Shown: positions 44,573 to 53,151 of the stretch, in pieces | Layout of the letters: every line of letters starts with the position of its first letter | Position numbering within the stretch: the stretch's first letter is position 1 | NCBI RefSeq assembly: GCF_033547075.1 | Contig: NZ_CP137891.1 | Coordinates: 2,852,001-2,916,000, forward strand | Reading direction: 5' to 3' | Source of the DNA: Flavobacterium ardleyense | GTDB taxonomy: Bacteria; Bacteroidota; Bacteroidia; Flavobacteriales; Flavobacteriaceae | DNA length: 64,000 bases | Position numbers and translations under genes: made by a program | Notes under the pieces: generated by a model | Told to the model about the DNA's origin: nothing | The model's input: the letters and a program-made list of their open reading frames with translations, nothing else | Databases searched by the model: none

Positions 44573-45688
44573 ATGAAAAAAATCTTTTTATTACTTTCTG
44601 TTTCGACACTTTTCTTTGCCTGCAATAGCAAAGATTCTTACTCTCTAACGGGAACAGTGAAGGGTATGCAGGATGGTAAAATTATCTTAGAAAAACAAGA
44701 TGACGCAGAAGCAGTTGCCGTAGATACGGCGATAATTGAGAATGGGAAATTTAAATTTGAAGGTAAAATTGCCGAACCAGCGATCTACTCTTTGGTATTA
44801 GAAGGGTCTCAAGGAAGATCATTTGTGATTCTTGAGAACGGAAAAATCAATATTGAAATTAATAAAGATAGTATGTTCCTAAACAAAATCTCAGGAACCT
44901 ATAACAATGAGCAACTTTCAGAATACAATGCTATCGGAATGAAAATTCAGAAAAGGCTTAAAGATTTTGAAACTGTAAATGGTGAGAAGATGATGACCGC
45001 TCAGCAAAATCAAGATACTGTAACCATCGAAGGGTTGAGAACCGAATACGGTAAAATCCAATCAGAAATGGAGCAATCTACTTTAAAATATATTCAAGAG
45101 CATCCAAAAGCATACGTTTCTTTATTGCTAGTAGAGGGAATGATTTCAAATCCAAATGCGGATGCGGCAAAAACAAAGTCTCTTTTTGATGGTCTTGACT
45201 CAAGCTTAAAGAGTAGTGCAAAAGGTAAAAAAGTCGCTACATTAATGGAGACTTCCAAAGGTGTTGCAGTTGGATCTCCGGCTCCAGATTTTTCTGCACC
45301 CAATCCAGAAGGCAAAATGGTATCACTAAGAGAGTCGTTGGGCAAAGTAACAATTATCGATTTTTGGGCATCATGGTGTGGTCCTTGTCGTCAGGCAAAT
45401 CCAAGCCTAGTGGCACTTTACAAAGAATTTCACGATCAAGGTCTAAATATTGTTGGAGTTTCACTTGACAAAACTGCAGACAAATGGAAAGAAGGAATTG
45501 CTGCTGACGGACTTCCTTGGACACAGATTTCAAATCTTAAATTTTGGGATGATCCTATCGCGGCGACATACAATGTAAAGTCGATCCCTAATATGTTTGT
45601 TCTAGACGAAAACGGAATTGTAGTTGCAAAAGATCTGCATGGTGCCGAATTGAGAGCAAGAGTTGCTACTATGTTGGGCGCAAAATAG
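44573..45688 (+). CDS. DUF4369-TlpA thiol-disulfide oxidoreductase, lipoprotein
   Basis: 371 residues with lipobox FFAC (Cys17). The N-terminal DUF4369 beta domain (YSLTGTVKGMQDGKIILEKQ ... IIENGKFKFEGKIAEPAIYS) spans about residues 22-125. A helical linker follows, then a TlpA/AhpC-TSA domain from about residue 232: APDFSAPNPEGKMVSLRESL and TIIDFWASWCGPCRQANPSL with redox motif WCGPC, then cis-Pro SIPNMFVL. This is the common Bacteroidota periplasmic thioredoxin type; the partner is unknown. Own promoter and terminator. Confidence 0.93.
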   Translation: MKKIFLLLSVSTLFFACNSKDSYSLTGTVKGMQDGKIILEKQDDAEAVAVDTAIIENGKFKFEGKIAEPAIYSLVLEGSQGRSFVILENGKINIEINKDSMFLNKISGTYNNEQLSEYNAIGMKIQKRLKDFETVNGEKMMTAQQNQDTVTIEGLRTEYGKIQSEMEQSTLKYIQEHPKAYVSLLLVEGMISNPNADAAKTKSLFDGLDSSLKSSAKGKKVATLMETSKGVAVGSPAPDFSAPNPEGKMVSLRESLGKVTIIDFWASWCGPCRQANPSLVALYKEFHDQGLNIVGVSLDKTADKWKEGIAADGLPWTQISNLKFWDDPIAATYNVKSIPNMFVLDENGIVVAKDLHGAELRARVATMLGAK

Positions 45689-45707
45689 ACTTAAAAGAGT
45701 AAAATTT

Positions 45708-45734
45708 TAAAATCCCCTTTACGGGGATTTTTTT
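45708..45734 (+). terminator. Terminator of the DUF4369-TlpA gene
   Basis: Stem AAAATCCCC / GGGGATTTT with a TTTAC loop and T-run. Confidence 0.9.
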
Positions 45735-45812
45735 ATTTATTTCATTCTCAGACAACTAAAAAAAATATCAAAATTTCCTGATTTTTTTGTGCAAATAACC
45801 AAAAAACGTCTG

Positions 45813-45820
45813 TATATTTG
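45813..45820 (+). promoter_or_regulatory. Bacteroidota promoter of tRNA-Tyr
   Basis: TATATTTG (-7) with TTTTTTG at 45783-45789 as a possible -33 element, 23 bases upstream. It lies 38 bases before the tRNA. Confidence 0.6.
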
Positions 45821-45857
45821 CAACCGCTTGCCGACGCTATTACAGCGGGAGTTATCC

Positions 45858-45938
45858 GGGGAGATACTCAAGCGGCCAACGAGGGCAGACTGTAAATCTG
45901 CTGTGCAAACTTCGCAGGTTCGAATCCTGCTCTCCCCA
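45858..45938 (+). tRNA. tRNA-Tyr (GTA)
   Basis: The acceptor stem GGGGAGA pairs with TCTCCCC; A45938 is the discriminator base. The anticodon loop CTGTAAA carries GTA at 45892-45894. A long class-II variable arm precedes the T-arm GCAGGTTCGAATCCTGC, as expected for bacterial tRNA-Tyr. CCA is not encoded (the next bases are CT). It is followed by a terminator. Confidence 0.97.
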
Positions 45939-45942
45939 CTTC

Positions 45943-45978
45943 AAAAACCCAACAGTCTTATGATTGTTGGGTTTTTTT
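45943..45978 (+). terminator. Terminator of tRNA-Tyr
   Basis: Stem AAAAACCCAACA / TGTTGGGTTTTT with an interior loop, followed by T-run. Confidence 0.9.
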
Positions 45979-46023
45979 CTTTTAAAGCACTTCCAATTTT
46001 CATTTTTGCAATAAGTTTTTTTT

Positions 46024-46142
46024 GGGCGCGTCCCTTTGGGCCGGGCTGTACTCTCTATCTTTTGCTTTCAGGACTTCTTGCTAAACAATAACGAATAAGA
46101 CAAGCAAAAGGATGCCGTTCCCATCCCTCGCGCAGTTTACGG
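46024..46142 (+). repeat. GGGCGC...GCGC structured repeat, copy B
   Basis: Begins GGGCGCGTCCCTTTGGGCCG, continues GGCTGTACTC and ends GATGCCGTTCCCATCCCTCG then CGC. Inner stem CTTTTGCTT / AAGCAAAAG; outer stem GCGCG / CGCGC. The sequence is almost the same as copy C at 48654. The stretch from here to 46461 contains no gene that I can support. Confidence 0.88.
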
Positions 46143-46461
46143 TAAGTAAGAGGATTTGATGACCCTAAAAAACTCTTCCGCTATTACGGTCAGGAACAGA
46201 TTTCTGATTTCTCACTACTATAATTTTAAATAACTACAAATTCACGGCACTTACTATAAAATTCTATCCAAATATAACTATAGATAGACCCCTGCTACCA
46301 TAAAAGTGTTTTCTAAAGCTGAGCATTCAAATCTGATCTACAGCCGCTTATAAAAAATATCGGCACTGTTAAAGAAAACTTAATAATATGTCAGAAAAAT
46401 ATCTAAATTTGCGCAACTTATTTTGAAGTTTTAAAAAATATTTTGAAAATATGCATTCCTT

Positions 46462-46845
46462 ATGAAATATAGTATTGTTCTTATCAGCTGCCTTTTATTG
46501 ACAAGTTGTGGCGCGAGAGTTAAAGCAAATATCACTGATCAACGCGAGCTATTAACCATCGACGACAAAGTGGCTTTTCTTGAAGTGAAACATGCAGTTC
46601 CACAAAGTGCTAAAAAAGTTGGTTCTGCAAAGTTTGGCGATTCGGGTGTTTCTACAGATTGTAATTATGATTCGAATCTCGTAAAGGCTAGAAAAATCGC
46701 ACGCGCAAATGGTGCCAACATTGTCAAAATTATAGAAGTCAAAACACCTGACTTATGGTCGTCATGTCACCGCATGAAAATCGATTTTTACTACTACGAT
46801 GGAGATGTATCACAACTTGCACAGACTCAAATTCAAATTAAATAA
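46462..46845 (+). CDS. Small putative lipoprotein
   Basis: 127 residues with lipobox LTSC (Cys16). The central part reads ITDQRELLTIDDKVAFLEVK and GDSGVSTDCNYDSNLVKARK followed by IARANGANIVKIIEVKTP, a pattern resembling RcsF-like or DUF4156-type small lipoproteins (conserved Cys, K-A-R-x-x-G-A-N). The family assignment is uncertain. The next gene starts 20 bases downstream, so the two form an operon. Confidence 0.7.
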   Translation: MKYSIVLISCLLLTSCGARVKANITDQRELLTIDDKVAFLEVKHAVPQSAKKVGSAKFGDSGVSTDCNYDSNLVKARKIARANGANIVKIIEVKTPDLWSSCHRMKIDFYYYDGDVSQLAQTQIQIK

Positions 46846-46864
46846 ATTTACTAAATATCAAAAT

Positions 46865-47332
46865 ATGAAAAATGCTTTAGTTTGCTGCTCGCTAGCATTA
46901 CTAGTTTTAACTTCTAGCTGTGCTACAATTATTTCAGGCACAACTCAGAAAATCAATTTCGCCAGCACACCTCCTGCTGCAGGAATTTTTATCGATGAAC
47001 TTCAAGTTGGAATTACTCCAAAAGAACTTGAACTTGAAAGAAAAAGAGAATACCACGTCATGATCAAAATGGACGGATATACTACCTACGAAACCAAATT
47101 AACAAAAAAGTTTAATGCCTGGTATCTTGCAAATATTGCTTTGGGAGGTATTATCGGGCTTATCGTTGATCCAATTACTGGTGCGATGTACAAATTGACT
47201 CCAAAGCAAATTGATGCTGAGTTGACAAAAGGTGTAGCCTTCAACAAGAAAAATGGAGAAGTTTATATCGCCGTAGCTTTAGAAATAGATCCTTCATGGC
47301 AAAAAGTTGCACAACTAGAAGCAGCAAAATAA
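46865..47332 (+). CDS. PEGA-domain lipoprotein
   Basis: 155 residues from the ATG at 46865, where the signal MKNALVCCSLALLVLTSSC (lipobox TSSC, Cys19) begins. A longer frame starting inside the previous gene lacks a signal. The PEGA-like segment is INFASTPPAAGIFIDELQVG followed by ITPKELELERKREYHVMIKM. A hydrophobic segment (LANIALGGIIGLIVDPITGA) follows; the LIVDPITGAMYKLTP block recurs in surface lipoproteins of this phylum. It may associate with the envelope partner encoded upstream. Function unknown. Confidence 0.8.
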   Translation: MKNALVCCSLALLVLTSSCATIISGTTQKINFASTPPAAGIFIDELQVGITPKELELERKREYHVMIKMDGYTTYETKLTKKFNAWYLANIALGGIIGLIVDPITGAMYKLTPKQIDAELTKGVAFNKKNGEVYIAVALEIDPSWQKVAQLEAAK

Positions 47333-47348
47333 TTTCAGATCACTAATT

Positions 47349-47395
47349 AAAGCTCGGCAAAGTAAATAAAGGTTTATTTTGCCGAGCTTTTTTTA
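47349..47395 (+). terminator. Terminator of the two-lipoprotein operon
   Basis: A long stem AAAGCTCGGCAAA...TTTGCCGAGCTTT with an AT-rich upper part, followed by T-run, just after the PEGA gene. Confidence 0.9.
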
Positions 47396-47488
47396 ATATA
47401 TAATTTTACTTTTCTGCCCTGTTTTGAGCCTCGGGCGAATTTTGCTTTTTAGAAATATGGAAAAATGTTTCAGTTGCGGTTTCCTCTA

Positions 47489-47518
47489 CGCTACTGCGAG
47501 CATCCTGCTCGTCCCCAC
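47489..47518 (+). repeat. Interspersed repeat GCAAGCATCTTGCTCG, copy 3
   Basis: Reads CGCTACTGCGAGCATCCTG then CTCGTCCCCAC. It aligns with copies at 413 and 2584, including the CCCACAA trailer. It lies in the 47333-47642 gap. Confidence 0.5.
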
Positions 47519-47642
47519 AATCAAAAATTTATTTTCTTCCAAATCCATTTTCTTTAAGCAAATACAATCAATCAATCACTATATCATTTTACTTATATAA
47601 ATTTGCTTCACCCGGAAACACAAACCAAAAGTTGAGAAAATA

Positions 47643-48614
47643 ATGAAGTTTAAAATTGATCCTTTTATTCTTGCCATAGTAATCACCGTTGTACTCGCTT
47701 ATCTCTTTCCGCAATACGGAAGTCATTCTAGCACTATAGATTTAGATTTGATCGCGAGTATTGGAATCTCGTTGATTTTCTTTTTTTACGGACTTAAACT
47801 CAGCCCCGAAAAAATGAAAAGCGGTCTGAAAAATTGGAGATTACACATTCTAGTTCAAGCATCAACCTTTATAATTTTTCCTTTAATCGTTCTTATATTC
47901 TATCCACTTGTAGATTCAGAGCAAAACAAAAATCTGTGGTTAGCATTTTTCTTCTTAGCTGCCCTCCCATCTACCGTTTCCTCTTCTGTTGTAATGGTAT
48001 CAATCGCCAAAGGAAATATACCCGCAGCAATTTTTAACGCCAGCATTTCCGGTATAATCGGAATCATCATCACTCCCTTATGGATGGGATTCTTTCTGAA
48101 CAACGCCGACACTGATTTCGAATTAGGAGCGATCTACATCAAACTAATTACCGAAGTCTTACTTCCCGTTATCCTCGGACTTTTCCTGCACCGCTACTTA
48201 GGAATATTCGCCACCAAGTATAAAACTTTTCTAACCACCTTTGATAAATCGGTCATCCTATTAATCATTTATAAAAGCTTTGCTACCTCTTTTGACGAAA
48301 ACATCTTTGCCACTTTAAAGCCGTCAAACCTAGTAGTAATGGTAATATGTGTGGTAATTTTATTTTATGTGATGTATTTTATTACCGGCTTCTTAAGCAA
48401 GAAACTTGGCTTTAATCTGCAAGATAGAATCACCGCTCAGTTCTGTGGTACCAAAAAATCATTAATTCACGGAACCATATTCTCCAAAATTCTATTTCAA
48501 AATGCCGCCACAATGGGAATCATTCTACTTCCCTTAATGCTCTTCCACGGTTTCCAAATATTCATTATCAGTATAATCGCCAACAAATTTGGAACTTCAG
48601 CTTCAGATGACTAA
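47643..48614 (+). CDS. Bile acid:sodium symporter-family transporter
   Basis: 323 residues with nine or ten helices. Family blocks are IASIGISLIFFFYGLKLSPE, LAFFFLAALPSTVSSSVVMV, NIPAAIFNASISGIIGIIIT and QFCGTKKSLIHGTIFSKILF near residue 275. These fit the SBF-like/YfeH branch of the BART superfamily, which moves organic anions with sodium. The substrate is unknown. It is monocistronic and directly followed by a structured repeat. Confidence 0.9.
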   Translation: MKFKIDPFILAIVITVVLAYLFPQYGSHSSTIDLDLIASIGISLIFFFYGLKLSPEKMKSGLKNWRLHILVQASTFIIFPLIVLIFYPLVDSEQNKNLWLAFFFLAALPSTVSSSVVMVSIAKGNIPAAIFNASISGIIGIIITPLWMGFFLNNADTDFELGAIYIKLITEVLLPVILGLFLHRYLGIFATKYKTFLTTFDKSVILLIIYKSFATSFDENIFATLKPSNLVVMVICVVILFYVMYFITGFLSKKLGFNLQDRITAQFCGTKKSLIHGTIFSKILFQNAATMGIILLPLMLFHGFQIFIISIIANKFGTSASDD

Positions 48615-48653
48615 AACGGCAGTATATTTCAATAATTAAGTTAATATTCTTTT

Positions 48654-48770
48654 GGGCGCGTCCCTTTGGGCCGGGCTGTACTCTATATCTTTTGCTTTCA
48701 GGACTTCTGCTAAACTATAGCGATTAAGCTAAGCAAAAGGATGCCGTTCCCATCCCTCGCGCGGTTTACG
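48654..48770 (+). repeat. GGGCGC...GCGC structured repeat, copy C
   Basis: Nearly identical to copy B at 46024, differing in the central AT part and a few bases. Inner stem CTTTTGCTT / AAGCAAAAG; outer stem GCGCG / CGCGC. It starts 40 bases after the transporter stop. The remainder up to 48969 is AT-rich and includes a variant CGTCGAAAG core (GACGGTTTGTCCGTCG) near 48879. Confidence 0.88.
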
Positions 48771-48969
48771 TAAGACAAGATGATTTTGTTGTTGATCGTG
48801 CAAAAACAAATATCACGTAAATGCCGTTATTTAATTAATTAATAGTATTTACCAAGAGAAATAAAGTCGCTACACTTTTTGACGGTTTGTCCGTCGAAAG
48901 AAAAGTCAATTGATTTTAAGTATACTTATAAATATTGCTTAAGTTTGACAATAAAATTTATTTTTCCAC

Positions 48970-50190
48970 ATGGCAAAAGATTTCGCAGGAAAAGGTGGTA
49001 AAAGACCTCAAATAGAGATACCGATAAGTAAAATCCTATTAGATCATCAAAATCCGAGATTAGTTCAATATACAACAGGAAGTGATGAGATCTCACAATT
49101 TGATTTAATTAAAATATTACAAGAAAACTTTGACACTGAAACTATTGCAATGTCATTAAAAGAGAATGGATATTTCGATGAAGAGCCATTAATTGTAGTA
49201 CCAAATAATCTGCCTGAAGATATAAATTTAGAAGAATATAGCTACGAAGATGCTGTTAAAATACTTCAAGAATATACAGAAAATCATGATTTAACATTTA
49301 CTGTTGTTGAAGGTAATCGTCGTGTATCATCAATTAAATTACTTACTGATTCTACTCTTAGAGAAAAATTAGGAATAGATAAATTCTATCCTAAAGTAGA
49401 GAACAAAGATATTATTGAAGATATTTCAAATATACCTTGTATTGTGTATCCCACTAGAGATAAAGTCTCTAATTATTTGGGAGTGCGTCATATTGCTGGC
49501 CTATTAAAATGGGAAGCATTTGCTAAAGCAGCATATATTGCGAACACTATAAAAAGTGAAGTAGATAAGGGAAAAAGTGTTGCAGCGGCAATAAAAGAAG
49601 TTCAAAATACTGTAGGAGATAGATCAGATGTTCTGAAGAAGCAATTTGTTGCTTTTAAATTATGGGAAGAAGCAAAACATGACTTACCTGAATTTGATAC
49701 TGAACCAATATTATATAAATTTTCACTTTTAAATGTTTTATACAACTCACCTTTGATACGTGAATATATTGGAGTGAAATCGTATTCAGAAATAAATTTT
49801 GATAATAGAATTGTTCCATTAGAAAAATTAGATGAATTTCAATCCGTTTTGACCTGGGTATTTGGTAACAAATTTAAAAGTGAAAGACCTGCTTTAACAG
49901 ATTCTCGTTTAATTACAAGTACTTTAAGTCACGTTGTACACAGTCCGGAAGCAGTTGCTTATCTTAGAAAATACAAAGATCTTGAAGGAGCTTTTGACAG
50001 AACTAATGGAGAAAAGGAATATTTAATAAAAAACCTTAGTAAAGCATTTGTTACAATACAAGAATCATTAAAATTCGCTTACAAGTATGCTGGTGACAAA
50101 GAAATAAGAGAAAAAGTAAAAGACTTAGAGGAGGTTATTGAGGTATTAAAAAATAATCTTGAAGTTAATTCTAGCCAAAAAAATCTCTAA
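48970..50190 (+). CDS. ParB/Srx-domain protein of a defence island
   Basis: 406 residues. The N-terminal ParB-type fold reads IEIPISKILLDHQNPRLVQY, then IAMSLKENGYFDEEPLIVVP and FTVVEGNRRVSSIKLL, where EGNRR corresponds to the GERR nucleotide-binding motif of ParB/Srx proteins. The middle part has a weak HTH-like segment (SVAAAIKEVQNTVGDRSDVL) and the C-terminus is a predicted coiled coil. No ParA is nearby, so plasmid partition is unlikely. It is followed without a gap by the nuclease-like gene and lies next to a restriction-modification operon, so a DNA-recognition or CTP-switch role in defence is inferred. Confidence 0.75.
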   Translation: MAKDFAGKGGKRPQIEIPISKILLDHQNPRLVQYTTGSDEISQFDLIKILQENFDTETIAMSLKENGYFDEEPLIVVPNNLPEDINLEEYSYEDAVKILQEYTENHDLTFTVVEGNRRVSSIKLLTDSTLREKLGIDKFYPKVENKDIIEDISNIPCIVYPTRDKVSNYLGVRHIAGLLKWEAFAKAAYIANTIKSEVDKGKSVAAAIKEVQNTVGDRSDVLKKQFVAFKLWEEAKHDLPEFDTEPILYKFSLLNVLYNSPLIREYIGVKSYSEINFDNRIVPLEKLDEFQSVLTWVFGNKFKSERPALTDSRLITSTLSHVVHSPEAVAYLRKYKDLEGAFDRTNGEKEYLIKNLSKAFVTIQESLKFAYKYAGDKEIREKVKDLEEVIEVLKNNLEVNSSQKNL

Positions 50191-51014
50191 TGAATCCTAT
50201 TTTATTCCCATATATTCAAGGTAGTGAAGTTGAGTGGATTGAGTTAAATTTACTTAAATATGGCCAACCAATATCAAAAGCAACAATTATTGCTCAAGTT
50301 CCACAACATGATGATACTGATAATTTTAATGAAACATTAGAAGAACGAGTTGATTCATGGCTATCTGAACTTATATCCAGAAATTATAATTTATCGTCTT
50401 CATTTTACGAATTAAAAGGAAATACTGTGTATCCTAATTTTAGTTGGGTTGAATATCCAGAATATTTTCTTTGCCTTTATTTTTCATATGCTGGTGCTTC
50501 CAATGACCCAGTTGGAACCAAATTATTTGAAAGAATATCAGCAAATACTATTAAAAATTTTATTGGAGGTGAAATTTGTACTTTTGGATTTCCATCATCT
50601 AAAAATTTAAATGAATTTTTAGATGATGTAGCTCCAGTTTGTTTTGAAGAAAGAGGATCTAAAGCGCATAATGATTACAAAGATGATGGTGTCGATGTAC
50701 TTTGTTATAAAAGTTTTGATGACAATAAAAGTTCTAACCTATATGTTTTATTACAATGTGCGGCAGGTAACAATTGGAAAAATAAAGTTCCAATTCATGT
50801 TGAACGATGGACTAGATATATTCAATGGTCTTCTAGAAACATATTGACCTCTATCTCAACAACAGATTATGTAAGTGAAAGACAATGGTCAAAAAGTGCA
50901 AGTGATTACGGAATTTTATTAGATAGAAATCGTATTATTAATTGGTATATTAAAACAATTGACGTTTTTTTACGAAGAGAAGTTCTCATCTGGTGTAGTG
51001 ATAAAGTAGCTTAA
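50190..51014 (+). CDS. Probable PD-(D/E)XK-type nuclease paired with the ParB-domain protein
   Basis: 274 residues that I cannot place in a named family. A nuclease-like core is visible around residue 165: DYKDDGVDVLCYKSFDD, then SNLYVLLQCAAGNNWKNKVP. A GVDV strand followed by a strand with Q-C-A in place of E-x-K is the pattern seen in several restriction-type PD-(D/E)XK proteins. The C-terminus carries RNRIINWYIKTIDVFLRRE. Its start overlaps the stop of the ParB-domain gene by one base, so the two are coupled in translation. The N-terminal half is probably a specificity or partner-binding region. Confidence 0.6.
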   Translation: MNPILFPYIQGSEVEWIELNLLKYGQPISKATIIAQVPQHDDTDNFNETLEERVDSWLSELISRNYNLSSSFYELKGNTVYPNFSWVEYPEYFLCLYFSYAGASNDPVGTKLFERISANTIKNFIGGEICTFGFPSSKNLNEFLDDVAPVCFEERGSKAHNDYKDDGVDVLCYKSFDDNKSSNLYVLLQCAAGNNWKNKVPIHVERWTRYIQWSSRNILTSISTTDYVSERQWSKSASDYGILLDRNRIINWYIKTIDVFLRREVLIWCSDKVA

Positions 51015-51455
51015 AAAGAAAAGGATTATTATTTAAATTCGTTTTTTTTATACAGATTTTTAAGAAGATTAAAACCAAACTTTAATCGACAGTTTTTTAA
51101 AATTTTCTTTAAAATATTAAACTAATAATTACACTAGTTAATAATAAAAGACTTTAGTTCATTAATATTATATGATGGTCTCTTTTTATGCAGCACTGCA
51201 TGACAATTTGGACAAACCGGTTTTAAATCTACAATAGGATCTAATTCATACTCAGAACCAATTGTAGAAATATCTACTACGTGATGAACATGAATAAAAT
51301 TTTTTCCAATTTCACCAAACTTCTTTTCAAAATCAAATTCGCAAACCTGACATTTAAACCCATAATGATTTATACATAAACTTCTAGCAACTGTATTCTG
51401 GATGTGCTAATTTAGCTGACAGTAGAAGTTAAGCATAAAGTCTTACATTAAGCTT

Positions 51456-51755
51456 ATGATACAAGAACGAAAATTATATGATGCAGCTTTTAAACGACAA
51501 GCTGTAGAATTAAGTAAAGACAGAAAGAACCTATCTGAACTTGCAAGAGAACTTGGTATACAGGTCACTTTACTTTACAAATGGCGTAAAGAGTTTGATG
51601 CTTTTCAATCAGGAAGCTTTCCAGGTAATGGTAATTTAAAATTAACTCCGGAACAGGAACGTATACGGGAACTAGAGAAGAAATTACATGATGTTGAGTT
51701 AGAACATAGTATATTAAAAAAAGCAATCGCCATTTTCTCCAAGACCGATCGATGA
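51456..51755 (+). CDS. IS3-family transposase OrfA
   Basis: 99 residues. HTH region: YDAAFKRQAVELSKDRKNLS and LARELGIQVTLLYKWRKEF. A leucine-zipper-like end follows: RIRELEKKLHDVELEHSILK then KAIAIFSK. It binds the terminal repeats. It overlaps OrfB by four bases (ATGA), so OrfB can be made by reinitiation or by frameshift to give the OrfAB transposase. Confidence 0.93.
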   Translation: MIQERKLYDAAFKRQAVELSKDRKNLSELARELGIQVTLLYKWRKEFDAFQSGSFPGNGNLKLTPEQERIRELEKKLHDVELEHSILKKAIAIFSKTDR

Positions 51756-52630
51756 AATACTGGTTCATTAAAAGTAATGAAAAGGTTTTTCCGATTGATA
51801 AAATGTGCAAGGTTCTAGAAGTAAGCTTTGGTAGCTACTATAGATGGAAGCGGTCTTCTGTTAGTAATAAAGTCAGCAAAAAAGAACATTTAAAAGTAGT
51901 AATAAATGACACCTACTTTCATTATAAGCAGCGGTATGGTAGTCCAAGGCTTTGTATTGATCTACAGAAGAGAGGGATTGAAATATCTCGAATTACTGTA
52001 GCTAAGTATATGAGAGAAATGGGGTTACGAAGTAAATTAAGTAAAAAATTCCGAATAACTACAGATTCCAACCATGATTATTTAATTGTAGAGAACCACT
52101 TAAATCGGCAGTTTAAACAACCTGAACCTTCCAAAGCATGGGTATCTGATATTACCTATATTCCTGTAAAAGAAGGGTTTCTTTATTTAACGACTATATT
52201 AGATTTATATGATAGAAAACTGATAGGCTGGAGTTTAAGTGATGGAATGGCTACTGATCAAACAAGCTTACCAGCGTGGAGAATGGCTCTTAAAAACCGA
52301 AAAATAAGTAAAGGACTTATCTTTCATTCTGATCGTGGTGTTCAATATGCCAATAAGAAATTTGCTAATACTCTTGAGTCTTATAAGGTCAAAAGGAGTA
52401 TGAGCAGAAAAGGGAATTGCTGGGATAATGCAGTCGCTGAAAGCTTCTTTAAATCACTCAAATCAGAGCTGATTTACGGCAATAAGCTTATATCGAGAAA
52501 GGACATGGAGAAGGAAGTATTTGAGTACATAGAACTATGGTATAATAAAATGAGAAGGCATTCTTCACTTAATTATCTAACCATTAATGAGTTTAATAAT
52601 TTAAAAATTAATAGCAAATATGCGGCTTAA
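51752..52630 (+). CDS. IS3-family transposase OrfB
   Basis: 292 residues, full length. The DDE integrase core has AWVSDITYIPVKEGFLYLTT (first Asp), GLIFHSDRGVQYANKKFA (second Asp) and SRKGNCWDNAVAESFFKSLK (Glu). The N-terminal HTH_21 region YGSPRLCIDLQKRGIEISRI is present. Catalytic residues are intact, so the element may be mobile. Confidence 0.95.
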   Translation: MKYWFIKSNEKVFPIDKMCKVLEVSFGSYYRWKRSSVSNKVSKKEHLKVVINDTYFHYKQRYGSPRLCIDLQKRGIEISRITVAKYMREMGLRSKLSKKFRITTDSNHDYLIVENHLNRQFKQPEPSKAWVSDITYIPVKEGFLYLTTILDLYDRKLIGWSLSDGMATDQTSLPAWRMALKNRKISKGLIFHSDRGVQYANKKFANTLESYKVKRSMSRKGNCWDNAVAESFFKSLKSELIYGNKLISRKDMEKEVFEYIELWYNKMRRHSSLNYLTINEFNNLKINSKYAA

Positions 52631-53151
52631 CTAATACTGTCATTATTGTTTGCATATCCAGTCCTTTCAAAAACATTTACCAGTATTTTTTTTGATTTTC
52701 CTTCAATAAATTTTTCGGATGACTCAATATCATCTGGATAAATAACTTCAATATTAGAACTTAATTTAGATAAAAACTTTTCATATATTTTTCTTCGTTA
52801 TATAACTTTTGTTTTAGATACTTCTTCGTAATAATCCAAATGAAGAGAAAGAGATATTAATGCTTTTTGAAGTGCTGTTTCACCACCATTTTCAAAAATT
52901 TTGTCAAGATAATATTCAGTGCCAAACGTATTAGAATTACGAGTCATTAATTTCCCATCCATCATACATTGATAATTATAAATATAATCTGATGCAGAAT
53001 TACGATTCATACCGAACAACACTAATTCATCTAAACCATTTTTTTGAGTAATATTACCCTCAAAAATTTCTTTAGCTATGTCAAATGATTTAATAATCTG
53101 ATCATTAGTAATTTTAGGCATATATTTATGTTGTTTTATTATTATTTTTAT

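Larger units (their letters stand above)
51398..52661 (+). mobile_element. IS3-family insertion sequence
   Basis: 1264 bp bounded by imperfect terminal inverted repeats. The left end is CTGGATGTGCTAATTTAGC and the right end, read inward on the other strand, is CTGGATATGCAAACAATAA. Both then continue to TGACAGTA. It carries OrfA and OrfB and is inserted in the HNH endonuclease gene. I could not find a clean 3-bp target duplication. Confidence 0.93.
51134..53121 (-). pseudogene. HNH endonuclease gene broken by a stop and an IS3 insertion
   Basis: Joining the parts on the minus strand gives one endonuclease. The first 107 codons (MPKITNDQIIKSFDIAKEIF ... DELVLFGMNRNSASDYIYNY) end in a TAA at 52798-52800. 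The same frame continues RRKIYEKFLSKLSSN ... EGKSKKILVNVFER up to the IS at 52661. Beyond the IS it resumes NTVARSLCINHYGFKCQVC, IHVHHVVDISTIGSEYELDP and LKPVCPNCHAVLH, ending at 51134. The C-terminal part is a complete HNH site (CxxC, HVHH, CPNCH). It is the last gene of the methyltransferase-GHKL-Z1 operon and is inactivated twice. Confidence 0.85.

Noticed and set aside
45789..46091. A 100-codon frame over the tRNA
   Set aside because: It reads through tRNA-Tyr, its terminator and a repeat element.
48970..50190. A plasmid-partition ParB and hence an integrated plasmid
   Set aside because: There is no ParA, no parS-like repeats and no replication gene nearby; the coupled partner looks like a nuclease.
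51398..52661. A 3-bp target-site duplication of the IS3 element
   Set aside because: The flanks end GTATT and begin TCCTT, which share at most one base at the junction, so no clean duplication can be claimed.
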